Shown: one piece after another, positions 35,907 to 45,292 of the stretch
Numbering within the stretch: position 1 is the stretch's first letter
Layout: every line of letters begins with the position of its first letter
NCBI GenBank assembly: GCA_018715525.1
Contig: DVLL01000019.1
Location: 1-64,000 of the forward strand
Reading direction: 5' to 3'
Source: Candidatus Faeciplasma pullistercoris
GTDB lineage: Bacteria > Bacillota > Clostridia > Oscillospirales > Ruminococcaceae
Length of the DNA: 64,000 bases
Program-made: the position numbers and the translations under genes
Notes under the pieces: generated by a model
What the model saw: the letters and a program-made list of their open reading frames with translations, nothing else
What the model was told of the DNA's origin: nothing
The model's database searches: none

Positions 35907-35946
35907 CAAAAAACCGGAGAGAACGACCAAATTTCGCCCTCTCCGT
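35907..35946 (-). terminator. Terminator of the aromatic operon
   Basis: On the minus strand CGGAGAG (35945-35939) pairs with CTCTCCG (35921-35915) and TTTTTTG follows. It lies 30 bases after degV. Confidence 0.75.
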
Positions 35947-35975
35947 AATAATTTTATGCTTTAAGGTTTATCTTA

Positions 35976-36824
35976 CTACTTCACAAAGAACGCCACGCCT
36001 ATCGCTCCCGGGCCTACATGCGTGCCTATCGTCGCGCCTATTCTCATAACCGGCATCTTGTCGGCATCCTCCGCCCAGAGGTGCTTTGAATCCTCCACAT
36101 ACTTTTTCAAAAGCGCGTCGCTGTTTCCGGAATAGGCTAAGGTGTACGGCATGTCGTAATCTATCTGTCCGCAGCTTCTTATCATTTCCGCAAGCAGATT
36201 GTTCCCGTTTTTAGAGCCTCTCGCCTTTCCGACAAGCTTGACCTCGCCGTCCTCGACGGCTATTACCGGCTTTATCGAAAGCAGAGCCCCGGCAAACGCC
36301 ACCGCAGAGGAAATCCTGCCTCCCTTTTTCAGATACTCAAGGGTATCTAAAAGCGCAAGAAGGTGAATCTTCCCCTTTTTCTCCTCCACTTTTTCAACTA
36401 TCTCCTCCGGGCTCAGCCCCTGCCTCACAAGTCTGTCCGCATACTCAACGATAAGCGACTCACCGAGAGCTGCGTTCAGGCTGTCGATTACATACACCTT
36501 TGCGGCCGCGTTCTCAGCCGCTACGCACGCTGACTGATATGTTCCGGAAAGCTTGGAGGAAAGTGTGATGACTATCGGCGTGTCGCCGCTCTCGATAATT
36601 TTGTCAAAGGTCTGCTGGTATACATACGGAGTTATCTGCGATGTTACCGGCATGACATCAGACTCTATAAGCCTGTCGTAAAAGCTGCTTGCGTTTATAT
36701 CTATGCCGTCTTTTAGCTGCTCCTCGCCGAACGAAACAGTAATAGGCAGGAATACCCACCCTTTTTCCATAGCCATGCTGTATTCTATATCAGAAGCGGA
36801 ATCAATAACCAATCTAACAGCCAT
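35976..36824 (-). CDS. DegV-family fatty-acid-binding protein
   Basis: The 282-residue protein has the DegV fold: IDSASDIEY at the N terminus, the lipid-binding TSQITPYVYQQ near 60 and ITLSSKLSGTYQSA near 85, and the C-terminal EIRIGATIGTHVGPGAIG-like end. DegV proteins bind fatty acids, some as FakB for the fatty acid kinase. It sits 25 bases after aroQ and shares the aromatic transcript, with no known pathway relation. Confidence 0.9.
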   Translation of the reverse strand: MAVRLVIDSASDIEYSMAMEKGWVFLPITVSFGEEQLKDGIDINASSFYDRLIESDVMPVTSQITPYVYQQTFDKIIESGDTPIVITLSSKLSGTYQSACVAAENAAAKVYVIDSLNAALGESLIVEYADRLVRQGLSPEEIVEKVEEKKGKIHLLALLDTLEYLKKGGRISSAVAFAGALLSIKPVIAVEDGEVKLVGKARGSKNGNNLLAEMIRSCGQIDYDMPYTLAYSGNSDALLKKYVEDSKHLWAEDADKMPVMRIGATIGTHVGPGAIGVAFFVK

Positions 36825-36849
36825 TATAATTTCTCCTCAGTATGGTTTT

Positions 36850-37314
36850 TTATTTTAAGTCAAAACTTCTTTCGCCTGCCGCATGCGACAGATATCCCTT
36901 GAGGTATCTTATCGCCTCGACGTAACCGTCAAAGCCTAAGCCCATATATGTCTTTATACAAGCCTTTCCGGCATATGATATCTGTCTGAAGTCGTCGCGC
37001 TTGCTGACGTCCGATATATGCACCTCGACAGCAGGTATAGAAACCGCTTTCAGGGCGTCAAGTATAGCCACGCTGGTGTGTGTATACGCCGCTGGATTGA
37101 TGACTATTCCGTCGAATACCGAGTACGCCTCCTGTATTTTATCTACTATAGCGCCCTCGTGGTTGGACTGAAACAGCTCGACTTCTATTCCTTCATCTTC
37201 TGCGGTACGCTTAATCAGCTCAACGAGCGCCGAATAGCTCTGCTTGCCGTAGATAACAGGCTCTCGAAGCCCGAGCATATTGATATTCGGTCCGTTTATT
37301 ATAAGAAACTTCAT
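36850..37314 (-). CDS. aroQ: Type II 3-dehydroquinate dehydratase
   Basis: The 154-residue enzyme makes 3-dehydroshikimate. It begins with the signature FLIINGPNINMLGLREP (a catalytic Tyr follows in VIYGKQSY), has QSNHEGAIVDKIQ, INPAAYTHTS and VEVHISDVSKRDDFR. Length is normal for the dodecameric type II form. The gap to the preceding aroEK gene is one base, so translation is probably coupled. Confidence 0.95.
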   Translation of the reverse strand: MKFLIINGPNINMLGLREPVIYGKQSYSALVELIKRTAEDEGIEVELFQSNHEGAIVDKIQEAYSVFDGIVINPAAYTHTSVAILDALKAVSIPAVEVHISDVSKRDDFRQISYAGKACIKTYMGLGFDGYVEAIRYLKGYLSHAAGERSFDLK

Positions 37315-37315
37315 G

Positions 37316-38551
37316 TCATTCTCCCCTGCCGTCTTCAGATATAAGCCTTATGATTTTATCCGCTGTATCCTCCGGCGTGCCGTCGTTATCCACCTCAAAA
37401 TCGCAGAAGCGGCGATACATCGGCTCTCTGCGCTTATAGAGCTCGCTCATATCCGAACTGAGCGATATAGGTCTGCCATCGGTAGGCAAAACGCAGGTAT
37501 CCCTCTTTATCCATACTATAACGCCGTTTTGGTGCAGAAGCGGGTAGTTTTCCGGGATCGTCACGCAGCCCCCTCCGGTAGAAATGATTTTACCGGACTT
37601 TTTTCCCGCCTCACCTATAGCCAAGCTTTCTAACCTGCGAAACTCGCCTTCTGACTTTTCCGAGAAAATCTGCGGGATACTCATTCCGGCGCATTTTTCT
37701 ATCTCGGCGTCGGTGTCGATAAGCTCCCTGCCGAGGCGATTGGCAAGAAGCTGAGCCACGGTGGTCTTTCCGCAGCCTGGCATTCCTATGAGACTTATGT
37801 TCCCGAGACTTTCAGAAAGCGTATTTTCTATCCTGTCGGTGACATCGTCAGGAATGGTTATCCCCAAGAAAAGCTCGCTGCTCTTTTTCGCCTGAGCGAC
37901 AAGCATGTGCAGCCCGCTCATATGCGGGATACCAAGCTCCTCAGCCTGAAGCATAAGCGATGTGCGGAGAGGATTGTATATAAGATCGAACACCCCGGCG
38001 CAATCAGGAAAATCGCGCAGGTCGATAGGGCTTATTCCGTTTTTGGGGTACATCCCCACCGGCGTGGCGTTGACGATTATTCCGGCGTCGCCGTGCAAAT
38101 AAAGGTTGGAATAGTTATTTTCCCCGGAACGGCTTATTGTGACCGGCACCGCTCCAAGGCTCTTAAGAACCGCGCATACCGTCACTCCGACTCCGCCGCT
38201 TCCCAAAACGAGCGCCTTTTTGCCCTTTACATCCACCCTGCTCTTTGCGAGCATGCTTGAGAATCCGAAATAATCGGTGTTGTAGCCGTAAAGCTTTCCG
38301 TCCCGCCTCACAAGCGTATTAGCTGAACCGAGGCTTGCTGACGTTTCTGAAAGAGCATCGCATACCGACGCCGCCAGCTTTTTATACGGAATGGTGACGT
38401 TAAGAGCGTCCCAGTCGCCTCCTTTAAGAAACTCCATAACCTCTTCATGGGACTTCTCGTACATCTTATATTCATAGCCGCCGAGCATGGCGTGGATTTG
38501 CGCAGAGTAACTGTGTCCCAGCTTTTCGCCGAGCAGTCCGCAGCGAAGCAT
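37316..38551 (-). CDS. aroE-aroK: Shikimate dehydrogenase-shikimate kinase fusion
   Basis: The 411-residue protein joins two consecutive shikimate-pathway steps. Residues about 1-250 are AroE: GHSYSAQIH, NVTIPYKK with the catalytic Lys, and the NADP loop VLGSGGVGVT. Residues about 255-411 are AroK: P-loop IGMPGCGKTT, shikimate-binding DTDAEIE, FRRLES and STGGGCV. The active residues of both halves are kept. AroE-AroK fusions occur sporadically. The ATG overlaps the pheA TGA by one base, and aroQ follows at once. Confidence 0.94.
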   Translation of the reverse strand: MLRCGLLGEKLGHSYSAQIHAMLGGYEYKMYEKSHEEVMEFLKGGDWDALNVTIPYKKLAASVCDALSETSASLGSANTLVRRDGKLYGYNTDYFGFSSMLAKSRVDVKGKKALVLGSGGVGVTVCAVLKSLGAVPVTISRSGENNYSNLYLHGDAGIIVNATPVGMYPKNGISPIDLRDFPDCAGVFDLIYNPLRTSLMLQAEELGIPHMSGLHMLVAQAKKSSELFLGITIPDDVTDRIENTLSESLGNISLIGMPGCGKTTVAQLLANRLGRELIDTDAEIEKCAGMSIPQIFSEKSEGEFRRLESLAIGEAGKKSGKIISTGGGCVTIPENYPLLHQNGVIVWIKRDTCVLPTDGRPISLSSDMSELYKRREPMYRRFCDFEVDNDGTPEDTADKIIRLISEDGRGE

Positions 38552-39693
38552 CAGATCACCTCGCTGTAGCTTCCGAGGTAGCTATACTCCTCGCAGATAT
38601 CTCCGAGCTCGCCCATCAGCTGCAAAAAGCTCTCAGAGTACACCGGAGTATCGAGGTCGAAATAGAACATGAATTCAAACTCTCTCTCAGGCATCGGACG
38701 GCTCTCAAGCTTGGAAAGGTTTATTCCAAGCGCATATAGCCTTGACAGCAGCTTGTAAAGCGAGCCGGGCTTGTCCTCGAGCACTGCCATAAGGCTGGTT
38801 CTGTCCGCGCCGGGATAGATCTCGAGATCCTTTGAAATACATATGAAGCGGGTGTAGTTGTTGTCCTTATCCTGTACGCAGCTGCGAAGGCACTTAAGAC
38901 CGTACAGCTTCATGCACTCCCTTGAGGAAAGAGTAGCTATATCGTTTCTGTCCGACTCGGCAACCATCTTGGCGGCGACAGCGGTGTTCTCGCAGGGTAT
39001 GATCTTTACTCCCTTTAGACTCTGAAGGAAGGAGGCGCACTGGCTTATCGCCTGCTGATGCGAGTAGACCTCCTTGATGTCTGATATCTCTGTTCCGGGC
39101 TTGGCAAGAAGATTATGGTCTACCTTCAGACGGATGCTTCTGACGATGCTGAACTTGTGCCTTGTCATCAGGTCGTAAACCGTGTTGACCGAGCCTGCGG
39201 TGCTGTTCTCCAAGGGAACCACTCCGTAGCGGCAGAAGCCCTTCTCCACGGCGGTAAAAACAGCCTCGAAGTTAGAGAAATACATTACATTCGGAGACTT
39301 GAAGAGCTTGTCGCAGGCAAGCTGAGAATACGCTCCCTCTACTCCCTGGCACGCAACCGCGGCTCTCTCCGGGAAGAGCTTTGGGGTGTTTTCGATAGCG
39401 GAGCTTATCTTGGATACAAGCTCGCTGCCGCTGCCGATAAGCTTATTCTGATAGCTTCTGCTGAGCTCGAAGATAAGCGAGTATAAAAGTGAGGAATACT
39501 CCTTTATTTCCTCCGGCGAGCTGTCAACCACGGTTTTTAGCTTTTCCTTTTCTCTCTTAAGGTCAAAGACCGGCAAAGAGCGCTCCTTCTTGAAGCCCGC
39601 CAAGTGGGATACTACCTCCATCCTCTCGGCAAAGAGCTTGACAAGCCCCTCGTCAATCCGGTCGATTTTGCTCCTGTAGTCGTTCTGATCCAT
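38551..39693 (-). CDS. pheA: Chorismate mutase-prephenate dehydratase (P-protein)
   Basis: The 380-residue bifunctional enzyme commits chorismate to phenylalanine. Start ATG 39693 (MDQNDYRSKIDRID) is preferred over a TTG one codon earlier. Domains: AroQ-type chorismate mutase (about 1-90), prephenate dehydratase (about 108-290, with EGAYSQLA, the N-S-T-A-G segment ENSTAGSV and the catalytic TRFICI) and an ACT domain (about 300-375) with the phenylalanine-binding ESRP motif. Feedback inhibition by Phe is therefore likely. A 129-base gap (39694-39822) to aroC holds no feature I can support. Confidence 0.95.
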   Translation of the reverse strand: MDQNDYRSKIDRIDEGLVKLFAERMEVVSHLAGFKKERSLPVFDLKREKEKLKTVVDSSPEEIKEYSSLLYSLIFELSRSYQNKLIGSGSELVSKISSAIENTPKLFPERAAVACQGVEGAYSQLACDKLFKSPNVMYFSNFEAVFTAVEKGFCRYGVVPLENSTAGSVNTVYDLMTRHKFSIVRSIRLKVDHNLLAKPGTEISDIKEVYSHQQAISQCASFLQSLKGVKIIPCENTAVAAKMVAESDRNDIATLSSRECMKLYGLKCLRSCVQDKDNNYTRFICISKDLEIYPGADRTSLMAVLEDKPGSLYKLLSRLYALGINLSKLESRPMPEREFEFMFYFDLDTPVYSESFLQLMGELGDICEEYSYLGSYSEVI

Positions 39694-39822
39694 CAAAATG
39701 CAATCCTTTCTGGTTAATATGGTATTCCTGCGCGTAAGATTCTTATATTTGTATTACAGCGGTTTGCCCGCGTCGGGTGTCTCCGCATATAAACTACCTG
39801 TATTTTCAAAGCAGATACTTAT

Positions 39823-40890
39823 TTACAGCTCTCGCTTTCTCGCCAGAACCGCGTCGTAGACCGCAATCGCGGCGGCGGCTTCCACACAGGGAACCGCCCT
39901 CGGGACTATACAAGGGTCATGGCGTCCGGTGACTATAAGCTCCTCGGAAGTAAGGGTTTCGAGATTTACGCTATGCTGAGGCTTTGATATGGACGGCGTA
40001 GGCTTGAAGCCAACTCGGAATGAAAGCGGCATCCCGTTTGTTATACCGCCCAATATTCCGCCGCAGTTATTAGTCATGGTGACTATTTTCCCGCCGTAAA
40101 CCGCGAATTCGTCGTTGTTCTCGCTTCCATATAGCTCAGACGCTCCGAATCCGGCGCCGAACTCGATTCCCTTTACCGCCGGTATGCCGAAAACTATTGA
40201 GGAAATCCTGTTTTCCATACCTCCGAACATTGGATCTCCTATCCCTGCCGGAAGTCCCGTGACCTTACACTCCACCACTCCGCCGACAGAGTCGCCGTTT
40301 GACTTTGCCTTAAGTATGAGCTCCTTCATTTTTTCGCCCTGAACATCTGATACTACCGGAAAATCCTTATCGGCGGTGGAAAGTAAAAGCTCGCCTGAGT
40401 CAGGTATTTTTCCTATCGACGCTATCCTTGAAATAACGGTGATCCCCATTTTCTCAAGCTGCTGCAATATGATCCCGCCGGCGATACACAAAGGAGCCGT
40501 AAGCCTTCCGGAAAAATGCCCTCCGCCCGCGTAATCCTGATTCCCGCCGTATTTGACCTCGGCGGTATAGTCGGCGTGACCCGGCCTCGGGACGACCCTG
40601 AGCTTTGAGTAGTCCCCAGAGCGGGTATCGGTGTTTCGTATTATCGCAGTCAGCGGAGTGCCGCAGCTTATATTACCCTTTACTCCGCAGAGAAACTCAG
40701 GGCAATCGCCCTCTTTTCTCGGTGTGGAATAGCTGTTTTTTCCCGGAGCTCGCCTCTGCATAAAGCGGACAAGCCGGTCAAAATCAATCTCACAGCCGGC
40801 GGGAAGTCCCTCCAGGGTCATGCCGATAGCGGGCGAGTGTGACTGACCGAATATGGTAAGGCGAATATTTTCTCCGTAGCTGCTGCTCAT
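39823..40890 (-). CDS. aroC: Chorismate synthase
   Basis: The 355-residue FMN-dependent enzyme forms chorismate. The start is ATG 40890 (MSSSYGENIRLT), nine bases from AAGGAG; the ATG three codons earlier directly abuts that site and cannot use it. Family motifs SYGENIRLTIFGQSHSPAIG, RRAPGKNSYSTPRKE, RPGHADYTAEVKYGG and GGHFSGRLTAP are complete. It follows aroA closely (13 bases). Confidence 0.96.
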   Translation of the reverse strand: MSSSYGENIRLTIFGQSHSPAIGMTLEGLPAGCEIDFDRLVRFMQRRAPGKNSYSTPRKEGDCPEFLCGVKGNISCGTPLTAIIRNTDTRSGDYSKLRVVPRPGHADYTAEVKYGGNQDYAGGGHFSGRLTAPLCIAGGIILQQLEKMGITVISRIASIGKIPDSGELLLSTADKDFPVVSDVQGEKMKELILKAKSNGDSVGGVVECKVTGLPAGIGDPMFGGMENRISSIVFGIPAVKGIEFGAGFGASELYGSENNDEFAVYGGKIVTMTNNCGGILGGITNGMPLSFRVGFKPTPSISKPQHSVNLETLTSEELIVTGRHDPCIVPRAVPCVEAAAAIAVYDAVLARKREL

Positions 40891-40903
40891 CAGTTTCATC
40901 TCC

Positions 40904-42154
40904 TTATATCATTTCAAGTAAGGTCAGGTCGTCCCAGAATCTCGGGTACGACTTTGCGACGCATTCGCTTCCCATAACTGTGACGCTGCCTGAGCACCTG
41001 CACGCGGCAACCGCAGCGGACATAGCTATGCGGTGGTCGTTACTGGAATCCACTTTTCCGCCCTCAAGCTCCGGCTTGCCTTTTATTACCAGCCCGTCCT
41101 GGAGCTCGGTGACGTCAGCCCCGAGAGCGGTAAGCATCCGGTCTGTAGTTTTGAGCCTGTCCGACTCCTTTATCCGAAGCCGCCCGGCGTTTATCACCTT
41201 GGTCTCGCCCTTCGCCACTGCCGCGACAGCGCATAATGGAGGAATAATATCCGGGATCTGGGCTGCGTCTATAGTCAAGCCTGTAAGGCTCCCTCGCTTT
41301 ACGGTTATGCCGTCGTCCGAGTATGAAATTATCGCTCCGAAGCATGACAAAATATCTGTAACCGCCTTGTCCCCCTGACTGGAATTTGGGTCTAAGCCCA
41401 AAACAGTCACTCCTCGCTCTGACAAAGCGCCCATGCAAAGAAAGAAGGACGCGCTCGAGTAGTCTCCCTCGACGCTGAACTCGCTCGGAAACTTCGGTGT
41501 CTGCCCGCCCGGTATCTTATATGTATTGCCTTCCTTAGTAAACCTCATGCCTGAGCACAGGACTGCGTCCTCGGTCATCCTGATGTAGTTTTGGGATTGA
41601 ACCTCGCCGGTTACACTAAGCGTACTATCCCCGTCAATTATCGAAAGAGCCATAATAAGCCCGGATATGTACTGCGATGAAATATCGCCGGGAAGCTCGT
41701 ATTCTCCCGCAGAGAGTCTACCGGAGCAGAGTATTCTGTCCGAGGTCTTTTCTATAATCATCCCATGCCGCCTCAGGCACTGGTCAAGCGGGGAAAGCGG
41801 TCTTTCCATAAGCCTGCCCTCCGGCAAAAACTCAGCCTCAACCCCGAGTGCTCCGACTATCGGAAGCATAAACCGCAGTGTCGAACCGCTCTCTCCGCAG
41901 CTAAGAAGACGACTACCCGGGCATCCCCGCTTTACAGGCGTGACAAGTATTCTTCCTTCACATACTTTAATATCCGCGCCTATCGCGTTGAGGCAGGCTA
42001 TGGTGGCTTCAATGTCCTTTGATATCCCATCTATCAGTATTGACGACGGTTTTGAGCCGAGAGCGGCAAGAATCAAAGCTCTGTGTGCCTGAGATTTTGA
42101 CGACGGCACCCTGACGCTTCCCGTTCTCTGCCCAGACTGTATAACTATGTCCAT
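40904..42154 (-). CDS. aroA: EPSP synthase (3-phosphoshikimate 1-carboxyvinyltransferase)
   Basis: The 416-residue two-domain enzyme joins PEP and shikimate 3-phosphate. Visible are VPSSKSQAHRALILA (substrate Lys/Ser/Arg), GESGSTLRFMLPIVGALG, SQYISGLIMAL, the catalytic DIIPPLCAVAA and RLRIKESDRL near the end, and SSNDHRIAMS. The glycine-rich loop reads SGSTLRFM, somewhat unlike the class I LGNAGTA, which suggests a class II-type enzyme. Confidence 0.95.
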   Translation of the reverse strand: MDIVIQSGQRTGSVRVPSSKSQAHRALILAALGSKPSSILIDGISKDIEATIACLNAIGADIKVCEGRILVTPVKRGCPGSRLLSCGESGSTLRFMLPIVGALGVEAEFLPEGRLMERPLSPLDQCLRRHGMIIEKTSDRILCSGRLSAGEYELPGDISSQYISGLIMALSIIDGDSTLSVTGEVQSQNYIRMTEDAVLCSGMRFTKEGNTYKIPGGQTPKFPSEFSVEGDYSSASFFLCMGALSERGVTVLGLDPNSSQGDKAVTDILSCFGAIISYSDDGITVKRGSLTGLTIDAAQIPDIIPPLCAVAAVAKGETKVINAGRLRIKESDRLKTTDRMLTALGADVTELQDGLVIKGKPELEGGKVDSSNDHRIAMSAAVAACRCSGSVTVMGSECVAKSYPRFWDDLTLLEMI

Positions 42155-42170
42155 GTAAAGCTCACCTCAT

Positions 42171-43229
42171 TTACGGCTTTATTCCGTCCTCTATCCAGCC
42201 AAGCACCTCTTCGCGTTCCAGCTTCATAAGCTCGCAGCTTCCGATTTTCCTTGGTACTACCAAGGTTATATGAGTAGAGCCGGACTTTTTGTCGGCGAGG
42301 GTCTCGCGGTAGAGATCAAGCGCCGGATATTTAGTTTGCGTGGGCAGACCGAATCGCTCAAGTATATCCAAAATCTCATGAAGATCTGAGTCCGGAAGAA
42401 GTCCTCGCCTATTCGCTGCACGCGATATGACCGCCATTCCGATGGCGACAGCCTGTCCGTGCAGCACCGTAAAGCCGCTGCACGCCTCTACCGCGTGTCC
42501 GACTGTGTGACCGAGATTAAGAAGCATCCTCCTGCCCGTATCAAACTCGTCGGAGGCCACAATATCACGCTTCATCTCCACACAGGCGGTTATCACTCCC
42601 TCAAGGTTTTGTCTGACGCCTGCGCCTTTAAGGCTGTCAAAAAACTCCCTGCTGCCCAAAACCGCGTACTTGATTACCTCTGCGCAGCCGCATAAAAACT
42701 CCTCCTCAGGCAAGGTATCCAGAGTTTCCGGGTCGCAGATTACTCCGTACGGCTGATAAAAGCTTCCCACCTGATTCTTCCCGTGCTCAAGATTGACCGC
42801 CGTCTTTCCGCCGACCGACGAGTCAACCATTGCAAGCAGGGTCGTTGGTATCTGGATAAGCCCCATTCCGCGCTGGAAGGTCGCAGCGGCAAATCCCGCG
42901 AGATCTCCAACCACTCCGCCTCCGAGCGCGACTATTACATCGCTTCTTGTCAGCCTGTTTTCAAGGAGAAATTCAAGCAAACGGATGTATACATCCATGC
43001 ACTTTGACTTCTCGCCGTGCGGGAATACATACTCCAAAACCCTAAATCCGCTTTTCTCAAGGGACAGACGCAGCCTTTGACCGTAGAGACGGCTGACGTT
43101 GTCGTCTGATACAATAACGGCAGTGTCACCCTTTATCAGCGAGGATATATACTCTCCCGCCGAATCTATTAGTCCGGGCTGGACATAGACGGAATAGCTT
43201 CTTGAAGCCTCCACCCTGACCTCTTTCAT
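42171..43229 (-). CDS. aroB: 3-Dehydroquinate synthase
   Basis: The 352-residue NAD- and metal-dependent enzyme cyclises DAHP. NAD-binding GGGVVGDLAGFAAATFQRG, IPTTLLAMVDSSVGGKTAVN and LNLGHTVGHAVE with the metal His are present. The start overlaps the tyrA stop by four bases (ATGA), and aroA starts 16 bases later. Confidence 0.96.
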   Translation of the reverse strand: MKEVRVEASRSYSVYVQPGLIDSAGEYISSLIKGDTAVIVSDDNVSRLYGQRLRLSLEKSGFRVLEYVFPHGEKSKCMDVYIRLLEFLLENRLTRSDVIVALGGGVVGDLAGFAAATFQRGMGLIQIPTTLLAMVDSSVGGKTAVNLEHGKNQVGSFYQPYGVICDPETLDTLPEEEFLCGCAEVIKYAVLGSREFFDSLKGAGVRQNLEGVITACVEMKRDIVASDEFDTGRRMLLNLGHTVGHAVEACSGFTVLHGQAVAIGMAVISRAANRRGLLPDSDLHEILDILERFGLPTQTKYPALDLYRETLADKKSGSTHITLVVPRKIGSCELMKLEREEVLGWIEDGIKP

Positions 43230-44059
43230 CTGCCGTCTACCTCCTCCTTGAGTCTCTTGCCGTCCGCCAATAGACTGACAAGCCTATCGGTATCACCGTT
43301 TTTTATCGCCTCACGGTACTCGTTGAGGCTGGATATGAGGATATCCAGCTCTTTTCCGAGGTATTCGCGGTTTTCTACAAACAGCTCCGCCCACATCTGA
43401 GGATTGAGCCAAGCAACCCTTGTCATATCCTTGTAGCTTCCTGCCGAAAATCCCCTGTGAGCCATAGCTGTGGGGCTTTTGATATAAGCGTTTGAAACTA
43501 CATGCGCGAGCTGCGAGGTAAATGCTATCATCTCATCGTGCTTTTGCGCCGTGGTTACTGTTATCCTTCCGAAGCCCGCGGGTTCAAGAAGCTCCTTTAT
43601 CCTGCTCAAAAATACTATATCGTCGTATTTAGGCGGAACTATAACCATCGGCGCGTTAACAAACATGTTCGCCTTCGCGTATTTCAGTCCGGAATACTGT
43701 GTGCCCGCCATAGGGTGACCGCCCACATATGTGAATCCATATTCACTCGCGAGCTTAAATCCTATCTCGCAGATCATCCCCTTTGTGCCGCAGCAGTCCA
43801 TAACCACAGGCTTTGAACCGAATATCGGAGCGTTCTTTGTAAGATACTCCGCCGCCGCCTCCGGGTACAGCGCTATAAGCACAAGGTCGCACTCCGGAAG
43901 AATATCGGAATTTAGTTCCGCGTTCATTACCTCGCTGACTATGGCGTAATCCATGACCGACTTATCGCAGTCATAGCCATATACCTCATGCCCCGCCGCC
44001 TTATACGCCTTGGCAAAAGAACCTCCAATGAGTCCCAGCCCGACTATTCCAAGCTTCAT
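43226..44059 (-). CDS. tyrA: Prephenate dehydrogenase
   Basis: The 277-residue NAD(P)-dependent enzyme commits prephenate to tyrosine. It has the Rossmann start LGIVGLGLIGGSFAKA, GGHPMAGTQYSG with a catalytic His, and FTSQLAHVVSNAY. It is shorter than the Bacillus form and has no C-terminal ACT domain, so tyrosine feedback on the protein is not obvious; the operon attenuator may supply tyrosine control instead. It lies second in the operon, 51 bases after aroF. Confidence 0.94.
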   Translation of the reverse strand: MKLGIVGLGLIGGSFAKAYKAAGHEVYGYDCDKSVMDYAIVSEVMNAELNSDILPECDLVLIALYPEAAAEYLTKNAPIFGSKPVVMDCCGTKGMICEIGFKLASEYGFTYVGGHPMAGTQYSGLKYAKANMFVNAPMVIVPPKYDDIVFLSRIKELLEPAGFGRITVTTAQKHDEMIAFTSQLAHVVSNAYIKSPTAMAHRGFSAGSYKDMTRVAWLNPQMWAELFVENREYLGKELDILISSLNEYREAIKNGDTDRLVSLLADGKRLKEEVDGR

Positions 44060-44110
44060 GTCAATCCACCCCTGACAAAAAATATGCTACATATGTAAGG
44101 TCAATAAGCC

Positions 44111-45112
44111 TTACTTGATTGCCTCTCTTACAGCCTCAACCTTTTTTGCTAAAGCAGCATACTCCTCGAGGCGCAGCGACTGTGCGCCGTCGCATAGGGC
44201 GTGGATAGGATCGTTATGAACCTCTATGATAAGTCCGTCAGCCCCTGCCGCAGCGGACGCGAGAGCCATCGGCGGAACAAGCCTTGACATTCCGGTCGCA
44301 TGGCTCGGGTCGGCTATCACCGGAAGGTGGGATAGCTCCTTGAGCATTGGTATAGCGGAGATATCCATCGTATTTCTCGTGTAGTCGCTGTATGTCCTGA
44401 TTCCTCTCTCACAAAGAATGACGTTTTCGTTTCCGCTTGCCATTATGTACTCCGCGCTCATAAGCAGCTCCTTAAGGGTATTGGCAAGTCCTCTCTTGAG
44501 AAGAATAGGCTTATTTGTCTTTCCAAGCTCCTTGAGCAAATCAAAGTTCTGCATATTTCTCGCGCCCACCTGCAAAACATCCACATCGTCAAAAAGCGGC
44601 AGGTCGGTAATGCTCATGATCTCGGTGACTATCGGAAGCCCTGTTGCCTTCCTCGCTATCTGCAAAAGCTCTATTCCCCTGCCCTTTAGACCCTGGAAAT
44701 CGTATGGAGAGGTTCTGGGCTTGAAGGCTCCTCCTCTGAGCATATTCGCTCCGGCGTCCTTGACAGCCTTTGCGACTGCCACTATCTGCTCCTCGCTTTC
44801 TACGGAGCAGGGTCCGGCTATCATGCAGAAATGTCCGCCGCCGATTTTTACTCCCTTGACATCTATTACCGTGTCGTCCGGATGGAATTTGCGGTTGCAG
44901 CACTTGAATGACTCCGACACTCTTGTCACAGATTCCACTATATCAAGGCTCTCTATCAAATCCTTGTCAACCTTTGAGGTGTCTCCTATAAGTCCGAGAA
45001 CGGTGTTATACTCGCCCTCAGAAATATGGACGCCTATTCCCATTCCCTTGAGCCAGTCGATGAGCTGGTTCCTTTTTTCTTCGCTTACATTTCTCTTCAA
45101 CGCAACTACCAT
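44111..45112 (-). CDS. aroF: 3-Deoxy-7-phosphoheptulonate synthase (type I beta)
   Basis: The 333-residue enzyme condenses PEP and erythrose 4-phosphate, the entry step. An N-terminal ferredoxin-like regulatory domain (about 1-70) precedes the barrel with [49 protein letters not shown] and IADPSHATG. This matches the AroA(G)/Thermotoga-like DAHP synthase type. ATG 45112 has AGGAGG eight bases upstream. It is the first structural gene after the attenuator. Confidence 0.96.
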   Translation of the reverse strand: MVVALKRNVSEEKRNQLIDWLKGMGIGVHISEGEYNTVLGLIGDTSKVDKDLIESLDIVESVTRVSESFKCCNRKFHPDDTVIDVKGVKIGGGHFCMIAGPCSVESEEQIVAVAKAVKDAGANMLRGGAFKPRTSPYDFQGLKGRGIELLQIARKATGLPIVTEIMSITDLPLFDDVDVLQVGARNMQNFDLLKELGKTNKPILLKRGLANTLKELLMSAEYIMASGNENVILCERGIRTYSDYTRNTMDISAIPMLKELSHLPVIADPSHATGMSRLVPPMALASAAAGADGLIIEVHNDPIHALCDGAQSLRLEEYAALAKKVEAVREAIK

Positions 45113-45169
45113 GATGTTATCCTCCTGAATTTGAGCGTAAGTATTATTAAAACGACCTCGATAAGCAAT

Positions 45170-45201
45170 AAAAAAAGCTACACAAGAGCAACCTGTGCAG
45201 C
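45170..45201 (-). terminator. Attenuator terminator (3:4 helix) before aroF
   Basis: GCTGCACA (45201-45194) pairs with TGTGTAGC (45184-45177, one G-U), loop of nine, followed by seven T (45176-45170). It lies between the leader peptide and aroF, 57 bases before the aroF ATG, so it must be bypassed for expression. Confidence 0.85.
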
Positions 45202-45292
45202 CAATAAACTAATATCCCGCGTTTATTTTTGCAACACAAATCACCTTTACATCAAGCGAAAGCAAGCGGTAAAGTAAAAGTAATATGTGTTG
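45193..45292 (-). promoter_or_regulatory. Alternative RNA helices 1:2 and 2:3 of the aromatic attenuator
   Basis: Helix 1:2: CAACACA (45292-45286) and CTTTTAC (45280-45274), both inside the leader peptide codons, pair with TGTGTTG (45238-45232) and GTAAAGG (45250-45244), leaving a symmetric 5x5 internal loop. Helix 2:3, the antiterminator: TTGTGTTGC (45239-45231) pairs with GCTGCACAG (45201-45193), one U-U mismatch, and inside it AATAAAC (45227-45221) pairs perfectly with GTTTATT (45209-45203). Segment 3 is also the 5' arm of the terminator, so 2:3 and 3:4 exclude each other. This is the classical ribosome-mediated attenuation layout. Confidence 0.8.
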
